A DNA stretch of 64,000 bases. Source: a virus. Each line of letters begins with the position of its first letter. The first letter of the stretch is position 1. The translations under genes were made by a program, and so were the position numbers. Shown here piece after piece: positions 53,970 to 62,272 of this stretch. The notes beneath the pieces are model-generated. The model was not told where the DNA came from, ran no database searches, and saw only the letters and a list, made by a program, of their open reading frames with translations. The stretch covers positions 35,738 to 99,737 of IMG/VR virus record IMGVR_UViG_3300044922_000409; one strand, given 5' to 3'.

Positions 53970-54558
53970 CATTTTCCTCCGGTGCCGGTTGATTAGGAAC
54001 TATTTCATCATAATCATGCATAGTTAATACATCTCCGGATTTACTTAATTCAATTAACCGCGAGGTAACATCATGTAAGTCCATGTCAGTTTGTGCATCT
54101 TCCCTAGCATATTCTAATATTCGAATTAATAACGGAATATCCATTGTTACTACATCTTTTGGGTTGTCTATAGATTCTACCGGACTACTATCCTGCATAC
54201 CAGGACCAGCGACTGATTTAAATCCTGGATTTAAATCAGCGGTTGCTACTGATTCTCCCATTATTTTGTATGCAATTTTACGAGCATACATATTTAGATC
54301 TACTTTTTTTGCATAGTATTCTTGCTCATGTTCTTCAGCAGCTTCGGCCATATATTGTTTAAGTAATGACGGTTTTGCAGGCTGTTTCTCATCTAGCTTA
54401 GTATAATGTTGCATAGCCATTTGAACAGGAAGTGCAACTTTATGTGGAGTAGAACCTTCGGTCACAATTGACATGAATTTCTTCATGTCATTTGCACTTT
54501 CTATAGGAGCAGATGTCTTAACAGAATCCATTGCCTGTAGAATCTTCTTCATATCCAT
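53959..54558 (-). CDS. Hypothetical late-cluster protein, 199 residues
   Basis: Not recognised. N-terminus M-D-M-K-K-I-L-Q-A-M-D resembles neighbours. Mostly helical, with a charged middle (K-Q-Y-M-A-E-A-A-E-E-H-E-Q-E-Y-Y) and an acidic end. D-M-P/M-D-I-P-L-L-I-R-I-L-E-Y-A-R-E-D-A (about 138-155) resembles a segment in T4-like head or core proteins, from memory. Overlaps the next gene by 11 bases. Probably a virion or prohead core component. Confidence 0.62.
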   Translation of the reverse strand: MDMKKILQAMDSVKTSAPIESANDMKKFMSIVTEGSTPHKVALPVQMAMQHYTKLDEKQPAKPSLLKQYMAEAAEEHEQEYYAKKVDLNMYARKIAYKIMGESVATADLNPGFKSVAGPGMQDSSPVESIDNPKDVVTMDIPLLIRILEYAREDAQTDMDLHDVTSRLIELSKSGDVLTMHDYDEIVPNQPAPEENDGF

Positions 54559-54560
54559 AA

Positions 54561-55820
54561 TTATCTAATTACTCGTGAAGTAATTTCTCTCAAACGGCTT
54601 AATTCAACTGATTCTTTAACTACTTCTTTTTCTTTAGAAGATTTAATAGCTTTATCAATCGAACCTTTGTGTTCTTCTTTACCCGATTCAATTTTGCCAT
54701 CACCGTCATAATCTTTATCAGCTTTTTCTTTAGCAGATTCTTTAATATTTTTCCACATTGCAGCAGCAGCAATTTTTTTACCTTTTTCCCCGCCACCTGC
54801 TTTAGAAGCTACTGTGTCAAAGTTTTTACCTGGTTTACCGATATCGCCACCTGCTTTAGCTTTTTTAACAACAGCTGATTTTTTCTCAGCTGACAGACCT
54901 GCACTTGGTTTTTTCTTAGCTTCGTAAACTGATTCGGTTTTAGATTTGCTAGCATATGGATTGCCTGTATCTTGACTATTAGTAGTTGATTTAGGTTTGC
55001 TGCATGAGTCTTCATCGACATCATCTTCTGGACGACGTCCGCCGGCTTGTTTACTTTTTACTTTATCTAATTCTTTTTTAAACGCATCGCCATTACCACT
55101 TTTCTTTTCGTCTTTTTTAGCAAATGGATTGCTACCTTTTTTATCAGCAACTGGACTTGGTTTTTTAACTGGAGTAATTGCTTCTTCTTCAAATTCTTCG
55201 TCGTCCGGAATACCGTTATTGTTTTTATCTAAACGTTTTGATGCAGCATGGTATGCTTTGGCTTGACGATTGTATTTTTCAACTTTTTGTTTTGTAGCTT
55301 CTGGAAGAGCTTTTTCAACCATACCGGAACCACCGCATTCGCCGCAGGTATGAGACATGCCTTCCTTAACTGTTTTAGTTTTGTCAAGTTTTTCAGCTTG
55401 ATCAATTTTAAGGGCAGCAAGGGTTTTCTTTGCTTCTAATAACGCATTTTTCATTTGTCTTTTTTGACTTTCTGAGTACATATCACTATTCTCTATCTTA
55501 TCGCCGTATTCACTGAATTTCATTTCGTATTCTAAATAATGGTAAACTGAAGAAATATAATCTGCAGCTTTGGTAATTTTTGCTTGTACCCAAGATTCGA
55601 ATTGGTCTTCATCTTCAATTTTTTTAAATAATTTAACGCTATATTTTGCTAACTTATATAAGTCAGCTTTAACCATTGCACCTTCATCATCGGCTTCGAT
55701 GTCGTGTGCGTCATGATGTAATTCGTTTGACGAAATATCAACGTTAGGTTCTGGTAAATCAAATTTTGGCAAATCTACTTCTAGATCTGCAAATTCTGAA
55801 AGATGTTTTCTGTTTTTCAT
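54561..55820 (-). CDS. Highly charged late-cluster protein with EF-hand-like loops, 419 residues
   Basis: Not assigned to a named family. Starts M-K-N-R-K-H-L-S-E-F, again with an (L/I)-x-E site. I chose the ATG at 55820 (CGGAG ahead) over an upstream Met that overlaps the neighbouring gene. Residues 50-150 are a helical domain with K-A-D-L-Y-K-L-A-K-Y-S and A-A-D-Y-I-S-S-V-Y-H-Y-L-E-Y, conserved in related phages. One C-x-x-C-x-G-x-G motif (about 158-165) may bind metal. Two EF-hand-like loops are visible: D-K-N-N-N-G-I-P-D-D-E-E and D-Y-D-G-D-G-K-I-E. The rest is Lys/Glu-rich, low complexity. Probably a scaffold/core or internal head protein. Confidence 0.65.
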   Translation of the reverse strand: MKNRKHLSEFADLEVDLPKFDLPEPNVDISSNELHHDAHDIEADDEGAMVKADLYKLAKYSVKLFKKIEDEDQFESWVQAKITKAADYISSVYHYLEYEMKFSEYGDKIENSDMYSESQKRQMKNALLEAKKTLAALKIDQAEKLDKTKTVKEGMSHTCGECGGSGMVEKALPEATKQKVEKYNRQAKAYHAASKRLDKNNNGIPDDEEFEEEAITPVKKPSPVADKKGSNPFAKKDEKKSGNGDAFKKELDKVKSKQAGGRRPEDDVDEDSCSKPKSTTNSQDTGNPYASKSKTESVYEAKKKPSAGLSAEKKSAVVKKAKAGGDIGKPGKNFDTVASKAGGGEKGKKIAAAAMWKNIKESAKEKADKDYDGDGKIESGKEEHKGSIDKAIKSSKEKEVVKESVELSRLREITSRVIR

Positions 55821-55842
55821 GGTAAACTCCGTTATAGTATAT

Positions 55843-56094
55843 TTAGCCTCTTTTAATACTTCCGCCGCCAAATAAGCTAACATTCATATTTAATGCATTA
55901 TCAGTTGGCTTTTGTTTTTTTGGTAACAGTTGCGGAGGTGCTTTAGTGCCACTTCCGGTGGCTACACTACCGGTGTATGATTTTTTTCCTCTAGCAGTTC
56001 CTGGACTTAAATGCGGGTTAACTACAGTTGCAATAGATGCAGCATTTGTTGCACCTGCTGATGCCATTTCTGATATAATTTCTCTAATTTTCAT
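55843..56094 (-). CDS. Small basic late-cluster protein, 83 residues
   Basis: Not recognised. M-K-I-R-E-I-I-S-E then M-A-S-A-G: a clear short leader with an (L/I)-x-E site. After it comes Ala/Thr-rich and then basic, Pro-rich sequence ending F-G-G-G-S-I-K-R-G. Size, basic nature and leader resemble T4 internal proteins. Overlaps the upstream gene by four bases. Confidence 0.62.
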   Translation of the reverse strand: MKIREIISEMASAGATNAASIATVVNPHLSPGTARGKKSYTGSVATGSGTKAPPQLLPKKQKPTDNALNMNVSLFGGGSIKRG

Positions 56095-56348
56095 AACTTG
56101 TTACCCCATAATTCAAACCATGCAGGAGTTCCAGGGCGAATGTTGTTTTCACGTTGATATTTGCCGCGCTCATCACTAAATGATTGTTGATTTTGTTGAG
56201 CTCGATATTCGTGTAATCTAGCATTAGAGCCTAACCCGCCTAAGTGATGTGCAATTTTTAATTCGTGTATTGGATCGTCACTCGCAAGAAAACAGTCGTT
56301 AGGACTGTCTTGTAGTATGTTTTCAGTTGTTATTCTATATTGTTTCAC
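56091..56348 (-). CDS. Hypothetical protein, 85 residues
   Basis: Not recognised. Starts M-K-Q-Y-R-I-T-T-E-N-I-L-Q-D-S and has a Gln/Arg/Glu-rich helical part (E-Y-R-A-Q-Q-N-Q-Q-S-F) followed by T-P-A-W-F-E-L-W-G. No typical leader cleavage site of the L/I-x-E kind at the expected spot. Sits three bases after its upstream neighbour. Confidence 0.58.
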   Translation of the reverse strand: MKQYRITTENILQDSPNDCFLASDDPIHELKIAHHLGGLGSNARLHEYRAQQNQQSFSDERGKYQRENNIRPGTPAWFELWGNKL

Positions 56349-56351
56349 AAT

Positions 56352-56762
56352 CTAAATTCCGTATTTGTTTCTTTTAACTTTAGCAACAGGACTGGATACG
56401 TGAGTATCAGTATGTTCGGTACTATCTTTTGAAGTTAGTTTTTTACTTTTTAATCCTAGATTCTTTTTGCTATTATCAATAATTTTCTGTTCAACATCAG
56501 TATATGCAAGCGTTGCCATTTGATTACCGATCGGTCCTGCTGGATCATATGGATGATGTTCTTTTGGTCCACCTGCCATGTCAACACCAAATCTATACAT
56601 TGTATAATATGAGTTTGGGTCAGTATATGTTTCCATACCTTTTATTGCTGAATGATACTGATCAAGAACATTGCTTGACTTAGATGGTCTTTTTGTAGCA
56701 GACCCTTGACCTGCATTATTGCCGCCATCATCAGCTTCGTTTAATAATTCGTTTATTCTCAT
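56352..56762 (-). CDS. Late-cluster protein, 136 residues, paralogue of its neighbour
   Basis: Starts M-R-I-N-E-L-L-N-E then A-D: leader with (L/I)-x-E site. The ATG at 56762 is used, as an upstream Met would read into the previous gene. The body shares Y-R-F-G-V-D-M-A-G, A-Y-T-D and the C-terminus V-A-K-V-K-R-N-K-Y-G-I with the next gene upstream, so the two arose by tandem duplication. Function unknown; probably virion. Confidence 0.68.
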   Translation of the reverse strand: MRINELLNEADDGGNNAGQGSATKRPSKSSNVLDQYHSAIKGMETYTDPNSYYTMYRFGVDMAGGPKEHHPYDPAGPIGNQMATLAYTDVEQKIIDNSKKNLGLKSKKLTSKDSTEHTDTHVSSPVAKVKRNKYGI

Positions 56763-56763
56763 A

Positions 56764-57168
56764 CTAAATCCCATACCTATTTCTTTTTACTTTAGCGGTA
56801 GGACTAGCTTTATGCACGTCTGATTGTTCAACTGACTTTTTAGAAGCAATTGATTTACTACTAATCCCCATTTGCTTTGCAGCAGCTTTCAATATGATTG
56901 CGTCGCCGTCAGTATACGACATTGTAATAAAATCCCCGCCATTTGGCCCAGATTTATCAGTTTTAGATTGAGGTGCACCTGCCATTGCAATACCAAATCT
57001 ATATGCGTTATATGGGTTATTATTGTTGTTTAACGCAGGCCATGCTTCTAAACCAGGGGCTGCATTAAGAGCGCCTTTTTGTAACTTACCCTCACGGATC
57101 ATAGTAGCTTGCATTTCATTTACTGCAATTTCTAATTCTAGTATATCTTCTTTTGTGTATCGTTTCAT
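56764..57168 (-). CDS. Late-cluster protein, 134 residues, paralogue of its neighbour
   Basis: M-K-R-Y-T-K-E-D-I-L-E-L start; body with Y-R-F-G-I-A-M-A-G, S-Y-T-D and T-A-K-V-K-R-N-R-Y-G-I end, matching the protein encoded downstream. Three bases separate it from the end of the nucleotidyltransferase fusion gene upstream. Function unknown. Confidence 0.68.
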   Translation of the reverse strand: MKRYTKEDILELEIAVNEMQATMIREGKLQKGALNAAPGLEAWPALNNNNNPYNAYRFGIAMAGAPQSKTDKSGPNGGDFITMSYTDGDAIILKAAAKQMGISSKSIASKKSVEQSDVHKASPTAKVKRNRYGI

Positions 57169-57171
57169 TAT

Positions 57172-58884
57172 TCATTCCGTTGTACATGTTAATCCCTCTC
57201 TAGTTGCTTGATATAATGTTTTACCAAATACTATGATATCATCAGTTACACCAGTTATTAGTTGGAAATTAAGTTTGTCACCTATTTTAGCATATTCGCG
57301 TGCTAACGTACCGCTAGCGTTATTAGTGGAATCAGTGCGATCTCCACTGCTAACAAATTTTAATACTACGTGTTCTCTACCATTCGGGCCTCGAGCATAA
57401 TCAGTAGTACGGGTAGGCCCGCTGTTCCAATTGTTAAGTGCAGCTTCTAAACTTCTACTTCCGGATCCTAATCTGTCACTACCTGCAACAAAAGTCATGT
57501 GTCGGTATCCTCTATCATACAACCAGCATGCAGCTTGCCATGGATCTCTAACATATTCAGTTACCATAAAATTAGAATAATCAGGATGAATCTTTTTGAT
57601 AAATTCAGTTTTAACTTCATAATCTAACGGATCACTCGATGGATCACATTTACTACTTGCAAATATGTACGCATGTTCTTTTCCAAGTTCTACAGTTTGT
57701 TGTATAACTTTTTTGTGGCCAATAGTAGGTGGATTCATTCTACCAAAACAAAAAGTTGCCATTGGCATTTTACTTTTTGTTTCAACCTCTTCAACTGATA
57801 CTGTATATTTAGAAAAGTTGGCGCGGCTAAATTCCAATCTATTAATAATTTTTAACTTGTTGTTACCCGCGCCTGTAACGTATCCTTCGTGACTTATATT
57901 ACTATTTATTATAGGTTGCACCGCACTGTATAGTTGTTGTTCATCAATTTGGTGTTTGATATCTAATTTAAGATTAGAAATAGCACTCCACATTTCCCAT
58001 AATCCTACTATACCTTTGTAAATATCTTTATGGAATTCTCCATTAGGATTGCATATTTTATTAATAACATTCTGTGTAAATCTTGGCTTAGCAAATTCTA
58101 TAAACCTAGGAACGATATTAGTCTCTAAATCTTCAGAGTTAATCATACTAGTAATAAATGGGCCTATTGCAGTAATTACGCTTTTACATTTAGTTGCTGT
58201 TAATTTAGCTATAAACGCGTCTACGTCGTTGCAATGTGCAGTAATTGCACTTTGCACAGCTTGTAATAATACGCTGTTTATAACAATATTTGGTTTGATA
58301 GTCATTTCAGTAGCGATAAACGTAATATCTTTACATTCTGAAAATCCATCAAAGCCGGTGATTGGCTCATCTTCTGCAGTCAAACCTGGGAAGAATGTAT
58401 GTACTGCAATACCGCCGACGCTGTTTGCAATTGATTTACCTAAGTCGCTATTATGCTTAACACGGTATTCAACTGTGTTAGGTTTAAAAACATATGAATT
58501 ATTAATGCTAGATGGCATCCCGGCCCATAACAAATCGCCCATGTAATAGGTATCAGTTACTGGTGGAATAATTTTTTCTAATGCAGGGAGTAAGATATCT
58601 TCTTTATCCCACAAGTCGCTACGAACAGTATTACGAGTATTGTCGTATTCTCTAATCGTAGAAAAGTTGAGTTTGCCAGCGGCAATTTGTTTGAACATGT
58701 GTTTGTCAACAAACACTAATTTACCATCTCTGTCTCGACCAAAAACTATAGCAGGAAATCCATCCCATTTAATAGTTAATGTGTTAGTGTTAAAAGAAAG
58801 ACTAGCTAGTTCATTAACTGCTCTGCGGGCTCCAGTTGATCCCTCGTTAATGATAAGATCTTCTGGGTGTGCAATTCCTGCCAT
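57172..58884 (-). CDS. Fusion of KxDG nucleotidyltransferase-like core and NMNAT-like domain
   Basis: 570 residues. The N-terminal part carries motifs of the covalent nucleotidyltransferase (DNA/RNA ligase) superfamily: I-K39-W-D-G42 (motif I), Y-M-G-D-L-L-W (about 114-120, motif III-like), H-E-G-Y-V (332-336, motif IV) and N-K-L-K-I (342-346, motif V). The C-terminal part (about 373-570) is an NMNAT/PPAT-type cytidylyltransferase: F-G-R-M-N-P-P-T-I-G-H390 (HxGH-type), V-A-G-S-D-R and A-S-G-T-L-A-R529 (SxTxxR-type). It would transfer AMP or CMP between a nucleotide and a second substrate. D-L-I-I-N-E-G near the start could be a prohead protease site. It lies among head-type genes, so it may travel in the virion. 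Substrates unknown. Confidence 0.72.
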   Translation of the reverse strand: MAGIAHPEDLIINEGSTGARRAVNELASLSFNTNTLTIKWDGFPAIVFGRDRDGKLVFVDKHMFKQIAAGKLNFSTIREYDNTRNTVRSDLWDKEDILLPALEKIIPPVTDTYYMGDLLWAGMPSSINNSYVFKPNTVEYRVKHNSDLGKSIANSVGGIAVHTFFPGLTAEDEPITGFDGFSECKDITFIATEMTIKPNIVINSVLLQAVQSAITAHCNDVDAFIAKLTATKCKSVITAIGPFITSMINSEDLETNIVPRFIEFAKPRFTQNVINKICNPNGEFHKDIYKGIVGLWEMWSAISNLKLDIKHQIDEQQLYSAVQPIINSNISHEGYVTGAGNNKLKIINRLEFSRANFSKYTVSVEEVETKSKMPMATFCFGRMNPPTIGHKKVIQQTVELGKEHAYIFASSKCDPSSDPLDYEVKTEFIKKIHPDYSNFMVTEYVRDPWQAACWLYDRGYRHMTFVAGSDRLGSGSRSLEAALNNWNSGPTRTTDYARGPNGREHVVLKFVSSGDRTDSTNNASGTLAREYAKIGDKLNFQLITGVTDDIIVFGKTLYQATREGLTCTTE

Positions 58885-58905
58885 ATTGGTACCTATATAA
58901 AAATG

Positions 58906-59280
58906 TTAAGTGTGATCGTAACTACCATCTTTCATATCGTTAGCTACATTGTCGTATATTTTTTTACAAACATCTTTCCAAACTTTAGGATCTAACTTAT
59001 CTGGTAATTCACGAATTGGATATTCTTTAGTATAACATTTATATCCAGCTGCAACTGCAGATTTAAAAATAGAACATGTAGTATCTTCATCTGCATTTAG
59101 CATATCTATGTATTTCATGATAGCAGGATGCAAATATTTACGATATACATCGTCGTCGTTGTTGAGATAAAATATTAAATCATCAGCTAGGTCAAAATCA
59201 ATTTCATTGCCATCGTCAGAGGGTTTAATAAATTCTTCACTGTTAAAGTGGGCACTTTCAAGTAATTCAGTAATACGCAT
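58906..59280 (-). CDS. Acidic late-cluster protein, 124 residues
   Basis: Not recognised. Starts M-R-I-T-E-L-L-E then S-A-H-F: a leader of the same type as other cluster proteins. The body is acidic (D-F-D-L-A-D-D-L-I-F-Y-L-N-N-D-D-D) and helical, ending C-K-K-I-Y-D-N-V-A-N-D-M-K. A late promoter-like CATAAATA lies 24 bases upstream. First gene of the cluster that ends at the 51516-51537 terminator. Confidence 0.68.
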   Translation of the reverse strand: MRITELLESAHFNSEEFIKPSDDGNEIDFDLADDLIFYLNNDDDVYRKYLHPAIMKYIDMLNADEDTTCSIFKSAVAAGYKCYTKEYPIRELPDKLDPKVWKDVCKKIYDNVANDMKDGSYDHT

Positions 59281-59303
59281 AATTAAATTCCGGGTTATTA
59301 CTA

Positions 59304-59311
59304 TATTTATG
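59304..59311 (-). promoter_or_regulatory. Late promoter-like motif ahead of the minus-strand late cluster
   Basis: Minus strand CATAAATA (59311-59304) in the 32-base gap before the cluster's first gene; 7 of 8 match to TATAAATA. Confidence 0.5.
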
Positions 59312-59312
59312 T

Positions 59313-59933
59313 TTAATGTACTATCCTATCGATTGTAAGTCGTATACCCGATAATTGTAGTTTAACAATTAACAGTGTATTTTCACCAGTAACATATACG
59401 TGTCCGCCGCCGTAGCTACCATTCTCATCAGACAACATATCTCTACAACTGTTAGTAATTTTTACTTTGTTAATAGCATCTGCCCATTCAATAAAATCAG
59501 TATAGGGTTTTTCAGTTTTACCTAATGTAAGGCGATATTCATAATCCATAGTTGGCATATATACTGCACCTTCTATTAAATTATCAGGCGGGATACTAAT
59601 ACTACGTACTCGATCACTGTTGATTTCACGTAATTTTATAATATCACTCCAATCATTTGTATAAATGGTTAAAGTTGGATATTCAATTCTAGTACAATAA
59701 TCTGATATAGTTAGTAACTCGGTATACAATGTGTTTGCTAATTCTAAATCATCTACTCGATATAAATATCGATTGGTTGAGGATAAGATAGCTGCATTTG
59801 TATTTTCAATGTCTAATCGAGATTTGTATTTAGAGGTATTGCTACCTCTAAATACATTACCAAACGCGCATACCAGCACGATATTGTACTGGTATTTTCG
59901 TTTATATAACTTTTTTGTAGTTTTAATTTTCAT
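59313..59933 (-). CDS. Hypothetical protein, 206 residues
   Basis: Not recognised. Very basic start (M-K-I-K-T-T-K-K-L-Y-K-R-K-Y), then beta-rich sequence, and a C-terminal half with F-I-E-W-A-D-A-I-N-K-V-K-I and G-G-G-H-V-Y-V-T-G-E-N-T-L-L-I-V. The end (I-R-L-T-I-D-R-I-V) is hydrophobic beta. From memory, related phages have this as a conserved unknown. The start overlaps the end of the ClpA-like gene by 11 bases. Confidence 0.65.
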   Translation of the reverse strand: MKIKTTKKLYKRKYQYNIVLVCAFGNVFRGSNTSKYKSRLDIENTNAAILSSTNRYLYRVDDLELANTLYTELLTISDYCTRIEYPTLTIYTNDWSDIIKLREINSDRVRSISIPPDNLIEGAVYMPTMDYEYRLTLGKTEKPYTDFIEWADAINKVKITNSCRDMLSDENGSYGGGHVYVTGENTLLIVKLQLSGIRLTIDRIVH

Positions 59934-62211
59934 TAACTATTAAATCAGTAGTAGGTAACTCAGTAGTTAACAATGGAACTTTTGCAACTTTAGCTTTTGG
60001 AACAAGTAACAACTTGTCGTCTTCTACAGTAATTGTTAACCAACCGCCTTGTTTTAAATCACCAAATAACATCATTTTAGCAAGATCACATTTGATTTCT
60101 TTATCAATAACACGATGTAACGGTCTTGCACCCATTTTAGCATCAAATCCTTTTTCTAACAACCAATTAGTAGCAGCTTTGTCAATTTTAATACGGATTG
60201 GTTTTTCTTTAACTTGCTCACGTAATTCAGCTATGCATTTGTTAATTACCTTAATCATTGTATCCTTACTTAATTTATTAAATGTAATAACGCCATCTAA
60301 TCTATTACGGAATTCAGGCGACAGGAATTTTTTAAGATCAGTGTCTGCGTAATCTTTCTCCTGCGATCCAAACCCGATTTGATTCTTTTCTGCAGATTGT
60401 GCTCCTGCATTAGTAGTTAAAATTAATACAACATGTCGACAATCTGCTTGTTTACCATTTGATCCAGTAATAAATCCGTTATCCATTATCTGTAACAATA
60501 CAGTAGATACATCAGGATGTGATTTTTCAATCTCATCAAACAGTAACACTGCATTCGGATTTTCTTGGATCTGTGTAATTAGCAAACCTGCATTATCTTC
60601 AAACCCTACGTATCCAGGCGGGCTACCAATTAATTTACTAATACTATGTTTTTCTTGATATTCACTCATATCAAATCGTAACAATTTAGTATTCAAGTGT
60701 TTAGCAAGTGCTTTTGCAGTTTCTGTTTTACCACACCCTGTAGGCCCCATAAATACAAAACTACCAATCGGTTTGTTGTCTTGCTTTAGACCTGCTTGTG
60801 CTACTATAATTTTGTTAACTACTTCAGTTAACGCAGTAGTTTGACCGAACACTTCTTCTTCAAGTTTTTCTTGCAACGATGCTAATGAATTAGTTTCAGT
60901 TTGCATAATCTGTTCAACTGGCATGTTAACCATTTTAGATAGTTCAAACTGAATATCAGCTTCTGTTACTACTCGTGAATCTGCAAGTTTTAAGTTAAAT
61001 CTTGAACATGCACAGTCAATTAAATCAATAGCTTTATCAGGAAGTTTTTTATCTGCTTGATATTTTACTGATAGTTTAATTGATGCGGTTAACGCTTCGT
61101 CTTTAATCTTGAGATTATGATGTCCTTCATAGTACTTTTTAATACCTTTAAGAATTTGCAACGTCATCTCTTGTGTAGGTTCATCAATTGTAATACGTTG
61201 GAATCTTCGCATTAATGCACGATCTTTTTCAAAATGTTTGCGATATTCTTCCCATGTAGTAGAAGCAATAACTTTAATGTTACCTTTGCTCAATGCTGGT
61301 TTCATCATATTTGCTAAATCGTTAGCAGAGTTACCTGATGATCCAGCACCACTAATCATATGGGCTTCGTCAATAAATAACACGCATTTTCCAAGTTTCT
61401 GCAATGATTTAATAACTGCTTTAAATCGTTCTTCAAAATCGCCACGATATTTAGATCCTGCTAGCATTGCTGCAATATCAAGATTATATACAGTATAGTC
61501 AGTTAAGAACTCAGGAACTGCACCATTAACGATATTATAAGCAAGACCTTCGGCAATTGCAGTTTTGCCTACACCTGGATCGCCCACCATAATCACATTA
61601 TTTTTATTTCTGCGACCTAATGCTAGTGAAATATGCTCAAGTTCATCAATGCGTCCGATAACAGGATCAATCTTCTTTTGTTTAACTTCTTCGTTAAGAT
61701 TAGTAGTGTATGCCTGTAACGCTTTGTGTGAAGTTGGAGCAGATTTAGCAGAACCTGTGCTTTGACCATCATCATCAGCTATGTTAACTAGGTATTCTGC
61801 ATATTTTTCTTTAGTAATATTTACTTGTGCAATATAAAAGAATGCCCATGAACGTTTTTCGCCCATCATAGCTAAGAAAAAATCAGCCGGTTCAATCTGT
61901 TGGCTGCCATTAAACAATACCTGTGTAAATGCACGATTTAACGATCGTTCAACTGCTTGTGTTTTTTTAGGTTTAACTACTACTTCAACTGTAGTAATCT
62001 CTTGGCATTTAGTTTGTAAATGAGTAAGTACTAAATTTTTTAGATAAGTAGTGTCTGCACCAAAATGTTGTAACGATGCAACAAACCCTTCGTCTTCCAT
62101 AAGCAGCGAAAATAGGACGTGTTCGAGTGTAACATATTCGTGATGCATATTTTTTGCAGAGGCAATTGCTTTATCAAAGATTGCTTGTAATTTTTCGCTC
62201 GGTTCGACCAT
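59923..62211 (-). CDS. clpA: ClpA/ClpC-type AAA+ unfoldase with ClpP-docking loop
   Basis: 762 residues (E. coli ClpA 758). N-terminal Clp repeat domain (about 1-145: E-Y-V-T-L-E-H-V-L-F-S-L-L). AAA1: Walker A G210-D-P-G-V-G-K-T217, Walker B V-L-F-I-D-E-A-H (277-284), pore loop K-Y-R-G. AAA2: G-P-T-G-C-G-K-T (489-496), V-L-L-F-D-E-I-E (555-562), pore loop G-Y-V-G (533-536). After L-T-T-N-A-G comes Q-I612-G-F614-G, at the place of the IGL/IGF tripeptide that docks ClpP. No ClpP gene is in this window, so it may use host ClpP. No long middle domain of ClpB/Hsp104 type. A consensus promoter lies upstream, partly inside the dnaJ end. Confidence 0.93.
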   Translation of the reverse strand: MVEPSEKLQAIFDKAIASAKNMHHEYVTLEHVLFSLLMEDEGFVASLQHFGADTTYLKNLVLTHLQTKCQEITTVEVVVKPKKTQAVERSLNRAFTQVLFNGSQQIEPADFFLAMMGEKRSWAFFYIAQVNITKEKYAEYLVNIADDDGQSTGSAKSAPTSHKALQAYTTNLNEEVKQKKIDPVIGRIDELEHISLALGRRNKNNVIMVGDPGVGKTAIAEGLAYNIVNGAVPEFLTDYTVYNLDIAAMLAGSKYRGDFEERFKAVIKSLQKLGKCVLFIDEAHMISGAGSSGNSANDLANMMKPALSKGNIKVIASTTWEEYRKHFEKDRALMRRFQRITIDEPTQEMTLQILKGIKKYYEGHHNLKIKDEALTASIKLSVKYQADKKLPDKAIDLIDCACSRFNLKLADSRVVTEADIQFELSKMVNMPVEQIMQTETNSLASLQEKLEEEVFGQTTALTEVVNKIIVAQAGLKQDNKPIGSFVFMGPTGCGKTETAKALAKHLNTKLLRFDMSEYQEKHSISKLIGSPPGYVGFEDNAGLLITQIQENPNAVLLFDEIEKSHPDVSTVLLQIMDNGFITGSNGKQADCRHVVLILTTNAGAQSAEKNQIGFGSQEKDYADTDLKKFLSPEFRNRLDGVITFNKLSKDTMIKVINKCIAELREQVKEKPIRIKIDKAATNWLLEKGFDAKMGARPLHRVIDKEIKCDLAKMMLFGDLKQGGWLTITVEDDKLLLVPKAKVAKVPLLTTELPTTDLIVNEN

Positions 62212-62244
62212 AATAATTCCTTGTAGTAGTTAAAGTAAAGTTAT

Positions 62245-62272
62245 ATTATACATTATTATACGTAAATGTCAA
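62245..62272 (-). promoter_or_regulatory. Sigma70-type promoter for the clpA-like gene
   Basis: Minus strand TTGACA (62272-62267), 16-base spacer, TATAAT (62250-62245). Leader of about 25-30 bases with AAGGAA before the ATG at 62211. The -35 box overlaps the dnaJ stop codon. Confidence 0.86.

Noticed and set aside
55821-55883. Longer start for the EF-hand-like protein
   Set aside because: The extension overlaps the upstream gene end and has no ribosome site; the ATG at 55820 follows CGGAG.
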